From contig JAGQTR010000158.1 of the NCBI GenBank assembly GCA_020438915.1, positions 1 through 18,514 on the forward strand: a DNA stretch of 18,514 nt, read 5' to 3'. Position 1 is the first letter of the stretch. Each line of letters starts with the position of its first letter. The notes beneath the pieces are model-generated. The model did no database searches. It worked only from the letters and a program-made list of their open reading frames with translations, and had not been told where the DNA came from. The position numbers and the translations under genes were made by a program. Source of the stretch: Mycobacterium sp. (GTDB lineage: Bacteria > Actinomycetota > Actinomycetes > Mycobacteriales > Mycobacteriaceae). Shown here piece by piece: positions 13,941-18,514 of the stretch.

Positions 13941-14747
13941 TCAGGGAGCCAGCGCCACGATGCGCTCGGCCCGACGCAGCACCGGCATGTCGACCATCTG
14001 TCCCTCGAACTGGAACACCCCGCGTTCGGAGTTCGCCTGCGCAAGAACAGCACGCGCCCAGGCGATTTGCTCGCTACTGGGCGTATAGGCCGCGCGGATT
14101 ACCGCAACCTGGGTGGGGTGGATGGCGACCTTGGCGTCGAACCCGACCGCAACGGCATCGTCGGTCTCGGCCCGCAGTCCATCGAGGTTGGCGATATCGA
14201 GGTACACCGAATCAAGCGCCATCAGCCCAAAGGCCTTCGCGGCCAGAAGGCTCTGCGAACGCACATGTGTGACCACGTCGCGGTAGCGACCATCGGGCCA
14301 GCGGTTAGCGGTGCCGCCGGTGGCTGCGAAGAGATCCTCGGCGCCCCACATCACGGCGCACGCGTTGCCGACCTGCGCAGCCTCGGTAACGGCCAAGGCC
14401 CCGAGCGGAGTCTCGACAAGGACGACCACATCGAGTGGAGCCAGTGAAGCGACCTGCGCAGCGGCCTCGGTCTTGGCCAGCATCACCGTGGTGTAGGCGG
14501 TGGCACTGAGCGCATCGACATCCAGCGCGTGATCCGGCGTGTCGACCGGGTTGACACGGACCACCGTCCGGGTCGGGTCAAGCGGTGTGTCGCGCAGGGC
14601 CTCACGCGCGGCCTGCCGGTGCTTGGCCGCGACGCCGTCCTCGAGGTCCAGGATCACGATATCGGCTGCCGCAGCGGCCTTCTCGAATCGCTCGGGCCGA
14701 TCGGCCGGGCAGAACAGCCAACCGGGACCGCTGTTGCTCACCGCCAT
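13941..14747 (-). CDS. citE: CitE-like beta-hydroxyacyl-CoA lyase, (S)-citramalyl-CoA/HMG-CoA lyase (Rv2498c-like)
   Basis: 268 residues with a TIM-barrel CitE-like fold. Key residues visible are Arg64 in VVRVNP, Glu112 in VLVETPLG and Asp138 in WGAEDL, positions I recall for substrate and Mg binding in M. tuberculosis Rv2498c. The motifs GFDAKVAIHPTQ (about 202-213) and QMVDMP (about 250-255) are also present. Rv2498c has been reported to cleave (S)-citramalyl-CoA in itaconate dissimilation and (S)-HMG-CoA in leucine catabolism. The gene is last in the operon, and its ATG overlaps the stop of the MaoC gene by 1 bp (TGATG). There are no citD or citF genes nearby, so this is not part of a citrate lyase complex despite the name. 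It should release acetyl-CoA plus acetoacetate or pyruvate in the cytosol. Confidence 0.92.
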   Translation of the reverse strand: MAVSNSGPGWLFCPADRPERFEKAAAAADIVILDLEDGVAAKHRQAAREALRDTPLDPTRTVVRVNPVDTPDHALDVDALSATAYTTVMLAKTEAAAQVASLAPLDVVVLVETPLGALAVTEAAQVGNACAVMWGAEDLFAATGGTANRWPDGRYRDVVTHVRSQSLLAAKAFGLMALDSVYLDIANLDGLRAETDDAVAVGFDAKVAIHPTQVAVIRAAYTPSSEQIAWARAVLAQANSERGVFQFEGQMVDMPVLRRAERIVALAP

Positions 14748-15235
14748 CAGAGCTCTCCCGCAGGGCGTTTGCGCACCAGGGTCTTCCGCGTCGCCGTCGC
14801 CACGACGTCGCCGTGCTGATTGCGGCCGGTGTGGACGAACGTCACGATGCCCTCACCCGGTCGGCTCTTGGATTCGCGCTTTTCGGTGAGTTCGGTCTCG
14901 GCGTAGAGAGTGTCGCCGTGGAATAACGGTTTGGGGAACGCCACATCGCTGAAGCCGAGGTTGCCCACGATGGTGCCCTGGGTCAACTGCGCCACCGAAA
15001 GGCCAACGAGGGTTGAAAGGGTGAACATCGAGTTGACCAGCCGCTGGTTGAAGGGCGGCAGCGCGTCGGCGAAAGCGGCGTCCAGATGCAGAGCCTGGGT
15101 GTTCATCGTCAGCGTGGTGAACAGCACATTGTCGGCCTCGGTGATGGTGCGACCTGGCCGGTGCTGATAGAGCACGCCGGTCTCGAACTCCTCGAACCAC
15201 AGCCCGCGTTGCACGACGGTGCGTGTGGCACTCAC
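14747..15235 (-). CDS. MaoC-like hotdog hydratase of the leucine/itaconate operon (Rv2499c-like)
   Basis: 162 residues with a single hotdog domain of MaoC type. The likely role is hydration of 3-methylglutaconyl-CoA to HMG-CoA in leucine breakdown, and perhaps of itaconyl- or mesaconyl-type CoA to citramalyl-CoA, because it sits between the carboxylase and the lyase that use those compounds. The active-site region is ITEADNVLFTTLTMNTQALHLDAAFA (about 31-56). Classical R-hydratases read GDxNPLHxD here; this protein reads MNTQALHLD, keeping His50 and Asp52 but with Asn45 in place of the catalytic Asp. A second conserved stretch is FPKPLFHGDTLYAETEL (about 100-116). The GTG start overlaps the fadE19 stop by 4 bp (GTGA). 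An internal start near residue 8 would fit the opening QRGLWFEEFE I recall from homologues. Confidence 0.88.
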   Translation of the reverse strand: MSATRTVVQRGLWFEEFETGVLYQHRPGRTITEADNVLFTTLTMNTQALHLDAAFADALPPFNQRLVNSMFTLSTLVGLSVAQLTQGTIVGNLGFSDVAFPKPLFHGDTLYAETELTEKRESKSRPGEGIVTFVHTGRNQHGDVVATATRKTLVRKRPAGEL

Positions 15236-16407
15236 AGCCCGAGCTCTCGGGCGATCAGCATCAGCTGGACTTCGGTTGTACCCTCGCCGATTTCGAGGAT
15301 TTTGCTGTCCCGGTAGTGCCGGGCGACCGGATACTCGTTCATGAATCCGTAGCCGCCGAAGATCTGGGTGGCGTCGCGGGCGTTGTCCATAGCCGCCTCG
15401 CTGGCCACCAGCTTGGCGATCGCGGCCTGCTTTTTGAACGGTTTACCCGAGAGCATCAACGCGGCGGCGTCGTAGTAGGCCGCGCGGGCGACCTGCGCCC
15501 TGGCTTCCATCCGGGCGATCTTGAAGGCGATCGCCTGGTTGGCTCCGATAGCGCGGCCGAAGGCGTGCCGCTCCTTGGAGTACTTGACGCTTTCATCCAC
15601 GCAACCCTGCGCCGCACCGACCGACACTGCGGCGATCGCGATGCGTCCCTCATCGAGGATCCGCAGAAAGTTGGCGTACCCTCGCCCGCGCTCACCCAGC
15701 AGGTTCTCCTGCGGCACCCGCACGTCGTCAAAGCTGAGCGGGTGGGTGTCGGAGGCATTCCAGCCCACCTTGTTGTACGCCGGTTCGGCGGTAAAGCCCG
15801 CGGTGGGCACCGGCACCAGGATCGAGGAGATCTCTTTGCGCCCATCGTGTTCACCGGTGACCGCGGTGACGGTCACCAGCTTGGTGATGTCGGTGCCGGA
15901 GTTGGTGATGAACTGCTTGCTGCCATTGATGACCCACGTTGGCCCATCCAATTTCGCGGTGGTTCTGGTCGCGCCGGCGTCGCTACCGCCCCCCGCCTCG
16001 GTCAACCCGAACGCACCGAGCGCCTTACCAGAGGCCAACAGCGGCAACCACTCCCGCTTCTGCTCCTCGTTGCCGAATCGGTACACGGGCATGGCACCCA
16101 GCGACACCCCCGCCTCGAGGGTGATCGCCACACTCTGATCGACCTTGCCGAGTTCCTCGAGAGCCAGGCACAGGGCGAAATAGTCTCCTCCCATTCCCCC
16201 GTATTCTTCGGGAAACGGAAGACCGAAGAGCCCCATCTCGGCCATGCCGGCCACTACCCCGTAGGGAAACGAGTGCTCTTCGTCGTGTTTGGCCGACACT
16301 GGGGCGACCACGCTCTGGGCGAAATCGCGCACAGTCTTGACCAGCTGCTCATAGTGGTCGGGCAGCGTGCCAGTGGTCAGAAAATCGGTCCCCTGGGAAT
16401 TTGTCAC
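15232..16407 (-). CDS. fadE19: Acyl-CoA dehydrogenase FadE19, branched-chain acyl-CoA oxidation (Rv2500c-like)
   Basis: 391 residues, the usual length of a flavin acyl-CoA dehydrogenase. Signature 1, GAFGLTEAGGGSDAGA (131-146), and signature 2, QIFGGYGFMNEYPVARHYRD (348-367), are intact. Operon context suggests it oxidises isovaleryl-CoA to 3-methylcrotonyl-CoA, the substrate of the AccA1/AccD1 carboxylase. However, the catalytic Glu appears at 375 in IGEGTTEVQ, the position used by MCAD and short/branched-chain dehydrogenases. Mammalian isovaleryl-CoA dehydrogenase has Ala there and uses Glu254, which aligns here with Gly254. A broader branched-chain substrate range is therefore possible. 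The GTG start (GTGACAAATTCC) overlaps the accA1 stop by 4 bp. FAD and an electron-transfer flavoprotein partner are expected from the family. Confidence 0.93.
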   Translation of the reverse strand: MTNSQGTDFLTTGTLPDHYEQLVKTVRDFAQSVVAPVSAKHDEEHSFPYGVVAGMAEMGLFGLPFPEEYGGMGGDYFALCLALEELGKVDQSVAITLEAGVSLGAMPVYRFGNEEQKREWLPLLASGKALGAFGLTEAGGGSDAGATRTTAKLDGPTWVINGSKQFITNSGTDITKLVTVTAVTGEHDGRKEISSILVPVPTAGFTAEPAYNKVGWNASDTHPLSFDDVRVPQENLLGERGRGYANFLRILDEGRIAIAAVSVGAAQGCVDESVKYSKERHAFGRAIGANQAIAFKIARMEARAQVARAAYYDAAALMLSGKPFKKQAAIAKLVASEAAMDNARDATQIFGGYGFMNEYPVARHYRDSKILEIGEGTTEVQLMLIARELGL

Positions 16408-18395
16408 CGTTGCGGCTCCTCGGTTGCCGTTATCCGGGCCAAAACCTGGCCCACCTTCACCTGTTCTCCCGCACTGACGATCAGTTCCACCACACCGGCG
16501 ACCGGCGCGGTCAGCGCGTGCTCCATCTTCATCGCCTCGACGATAACCACCACCGTTCCCGCCTCGACGCGGTCGCCGTCGGCGACACCGAGGGCGACAA
16601 CCGCACCGGGCATCGGGCTGGTCAGCTCCGCGTCACCACTGTGTGCGTCGTCGGGGCGCACCGGTGCTTCGCGCACCACCTCGACCAGCACCACGCGCCC
16701 CGCCCGCGCGAGCCACACCTGGTCGGCCACCGCGGTTGTCGAGTAGTCAGTGCGCAATCCGTCGATGGTGACCGCTAACAGGTTGTCGTTCAGAGATACC
16801 CGCAGCGTGCGGGTTTCGCCATTCTCGACGGTGGCGGTCGCGTTGTCCGGCGAACCGGCCAGCGCGACGTGATCGGTCCGTTCGCCGGCTCGCAGCCGGA
16901 CCGTGGTCGGCGCGCTGCCTGCGATACGCCATCCCGACGGCACCTCCCAGGGGCTGGCCGGAACCGCCGGCCAGGACCGCATCCATCGGTAGGCCGCCGC
17001 GGCGATCAGCTCATCATCTCCGGGCGGCGCGGGTACGAAGTCTGGTGTGCGACGGTCGAGTAACCCGGTATCCAGGCGGCCGGCGGCCACATCGGGATCT
17101 GCCAGCAGGAAGCGCAGAAACTCGATGTTGGTGGTCAGGCCGAGGACCGCGGTATCGGCCAGCGCAGCGTCGAGCTCACGCAGCGCGGTCGGGCGATCCA
17201 CGGCATGGGCGATGACCTTGGCCAGCATCGGGTCGTAATCACTGCCGACGACAGTGCCGGGGGCCAACCCTGAATCGACCCGCACGCCTGGACGAGAGGG
17301 CTCCCGGAGTGCGAGGACGTCGCCGCCGGTCGGCAAGAAGCCTCTGGCAGGATCCTCGGCGTACAGGCGTGCCTCGATCGCATGGCCGTCCATGTGGACG
17401 GCCTCCTGTGCGATCGGCAGCTTCTCCCCCGCCGCAATCCGCACCTGCATTTCGACCAGGTCCCAGCCGGTGACCATCTCGGTTACCGGATGTTCAACCT
17501 GCAGACGGGTATTCATCTCCATGAAGAAGAACTCGTCGGGCCGGTCGGCGGAGACGATGAACTCGACGGTTCCCGCGCCGGTGTAGTCCACGCTGCGCGC
17601 GGTGTCACAGGCCGCGGCGCCGATGCGGGCGCGGGTAGCGGAATCCAGCAATGGGGACGGTGCCTCTTCGATCACCTTCTGGTGCCGCCGTTGCAGGCTG
17701 CATTCGCGTTCGCCGAGGTGAACCACGGCGCCGTGGTTGTCGGCCAGCACCTGCACTTCGATGTGGCGCGGGTTGAGCACGAACCGTTCGAGGAACAGCG
17801 CGTCGTCGCCGAATGCCGATGCCGCCTCGCGCCGTGCGCTTTCCAGCGCGGCGGGGAGATCGGCAGCATCGTGGACCACCCGCATACCCTTGCCGCCCCC
17901 GCCCGCCGACGGCTTCAACAGAACCGGATACCCGACCTCGGCGGCGCCGCCGATCAGGTCGCCATCGGTCAAGCCAGGGCGTGAGATACCCGGGACGACA
18001 GGAACTTCGAAGGCCGACACCGCGGCCTTGGCCGAGATCTTGTCCCCCATGGTCTGGATCGCTGCCGCCGGGGGACCGATGAACACCACCCCCGCCGAAC
18101 TCAGGGCATCGGCGAATTGCGCGTTCTCCGAAAGGAACCCGTAGCCCGGGTGCACCGCCTGCGCGCCCGTGCGTTCGATCGCCGATAACAGCGCATCAAT
18201 CGACAGATAACTCTGCCTGGCGGGCGCCGGGCCGATGCGGACAGCGACATCTGCCTCAACGACGTGCCGCGCTCCCGCGTCAGCGTCGCTGAACACCGCC
18301 ACCGAACGAATTCCCATAGATCGCAACGTGCGAATGACCCGGACTGCGATCTCCCCGCGGTTGGCAACCAGAACCGTATCGAAACATTGTGTCAT
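16404..18395 (-). CDS. accA1: Biotin-dependent acyl-CoA carboxylase alpha subunit AccA1 (methylcrotonyl-CoA carboxylase, Rv2501c-like)
   Basis: 663 residues combining biotin carboxylase and biotin carrier functions. The N-terminal biotin carboxylase domain (about 1-450) has VLVANRGEIAVRV, the ATP-binding glycine loop SAGGGGKGMR (about 163-172), the catalytic region ERECSLQRRHQKVIEE and MNTRLQVEHPVTE (about 294-306). A middle BT-like region (about 455-580) follows. The C-terminal carrier domain holds EAMKMEH (620-626), with Lys623 as the biotinylation site. With AccD1 it forms a complex shown in M. tuberculosis to act as 3-methylcrotonyl-CoA carboxylase, converting that compound to 3-methylglutaconyl-CoA. 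The ATG at 18395 lies 6 bp after the accD1 stop, and the stop overlaps fadE19 by 4 bp. Confidence 0.95.
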   Translation of the reverse strand: MTQCFDTVLVANRGEIAVRVIRTLRSMGIRSVAVFSDADAGARHVVEADVAVRIGPAPARQSYLSIDALLSAIERTGAQAVHPGYGFLSENAQFADALSSAGVVFIGPPAAAIQTMGDKISAKAAVSAFEVPVVPGISRPGLTDGDLIGGAAEVGYPVLLKPSAGGGGKGMRVVHDAADLPAALESARREAASAFGDDALFLERFVLNPRHIEVQVLADNHGAVVHLGERECSLQRRHQKVIEEAPSPLLDSATRARIGAAACDTARSVDYTGAGTVEFIVSADRPDEFFFMEMNTRLQVEHPVTEMVTGWDLVEMQVRIAAGEKLPIAQEAVHMDGHAIEARLYAEDPARGFLPTGGDVLALREPSRPGVRVDSGLAPGTVVGSDYDPMLAKVIAHAVDRPTALRELDAALADTAVLGLTTNIEFLRFLLADPDVAAGRLDTGLLDRRTPDFVPAPPGDDELIAAAAYRWMRSWPAVPASPWEVPSGWRIAGSAPTTVRLRAGERTDHVALAGSPDNATATVENGETRTLRVSLNDNLLAVTIDGLRTDYSTTAVADQVWLARAGRVVLVEVVREAPVRPDDAHSGDAELTSPMPGAVVALGVADGDRVEAGTVVVIVEAMKMEHALTAPVAGVVELIVSAGEQVKVGQVLARITATEEPQR

Positions 18396-18401
18396 TTCTC
18401 G

Positions 18402-18514
18402 TCACATCCGAAATACGCCGTAGGAGACCGGTTCGAGCGGCGCCTGCCCGACAACCGAAAGCGCCAAGCCGACAATGGTTCTGGTGTCTGCCGGGTCGAT
18501 CACCCCGTCGTCCC
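18402..18514 (-). CDS. accD1: Acyl-CoA carboxylase beta subunit AccD1, 3' end only (runs off the right edge)
   Basis: The last 36 codons of a minus-strand gene are present, with TGA at 18404-18402. The residues DDGVIDPADTRTIVGLALS match the typical C-terminus of propionyl/methylcrotonyl-CoA carboxylase beta subunits (DDGVIDPRDTR in many family members). The position, 6 bp upstream of accA1, fits accD1, which carries the carboxyltransferase half of the complex. The start and most of the protein lie outside the window. Confidence 0.9.
   Translation of the reverse strand, partial: DDGVIDPADTRTIVGLALSVVGQAPLEPVSYGVFRM

Noticed and set aside
15223..16746. 507-codon plus-strand frame
   Set aside because: It lies opposite fadE19 and the 3' part of accA1; no domain is recognisable and it contradicts two well-supported genes.
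1..18514. CRISPR array, prophage, transposon, toxin-antitoxin or phage-defence system
   Set aside because: No regularly spaced repeats, transposase, integrase or defence-type domains were seen in any supported frame.

Overview
The window looks like chromosome from a mycobacterium, most likely a fast-growing Mycolicibacterium-type species. It has high GC, GTG starts, ATGA/GTGA stop-start overlaps, and gene content and order close to what I recall of the M. tuberculosis Rv2482c-Rv2502c region. There are no transposases, integrases, CRISPR arrays or rRNA genes. All family calls come from reading translations and from memory of relatives; no database search was run.

Layout, left to right. (1) 1-469, minus: the 5' part of a gene for an exported Ser/Asp-Ala-rich protein, cut by the left edge. 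(2) 470-1048: a mostly non-coding stretch with an imperfect 21-bp tandem repeat, an 11-bp direct repeat and one doubtful small membrane ORF. (3) 1049-8544, minus, transcribed right to left: a tightly packed lipid operon of a WS/DGAT-type acyltransferase (Rv2484c-like), a HAD phosphatase-PlsC fusion, PlsB2 and a CopD-CtaG membrane protein. (4) 8720-8795: tRNA-Arg(UCU). (5) 8963-11596, plus: a large exported protein with a Ser/Asp/Pro-rich stretch, three VCBS/Ig-like repeats and a C-terminal domain of unknown function. (6) 11659-13935, plus: a double-hotdog acyl-ACP thioesterase-like gene, echA14 and a DUF6629-type membrane protein. The first two have candidate leaderless promoters. (7) 13941-18514, minus: a leucine/itaconate catabolic operon transcribed accD1 (3' end only), accA1, fadE19, a MaoC-like hydratase and citE (Rv2498c-like).

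How the genes work together. The PlsB2, PlsC and WS/DGAT set covers acylation of glycerol-3-phosphate, of lysophosphatidate and, possibly, of diacylglycerol. The HAD domain fused to PlsC is a candidate for the missing phosphatase step. The right-hand operon supplies isovaleryl-CoA (or related branched acyl-CoA) oxidation, methylcrotonyl-CoA carboxylation, hydration, and cleavage of HMG-CoA or citramalyl-CoA. It therefore links leucine breakdown and itaconate disposal to acetyl-CoA supply.

Most of the window is conserved mycobacterial core. The accessory parts are the two exported low-complexity proteins and the 470-1048 gap. The points most worth a second look are the C-terminal domain of the large exported protein, the 21-bp tandem repeat, the HAD-acyltransferase fusion in its operon, and the departures from canonical active sites in EchA14, FadE19, the MaoC protein and the thioesterase. 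I see no clear evidence of a wholly new multi-gene system.
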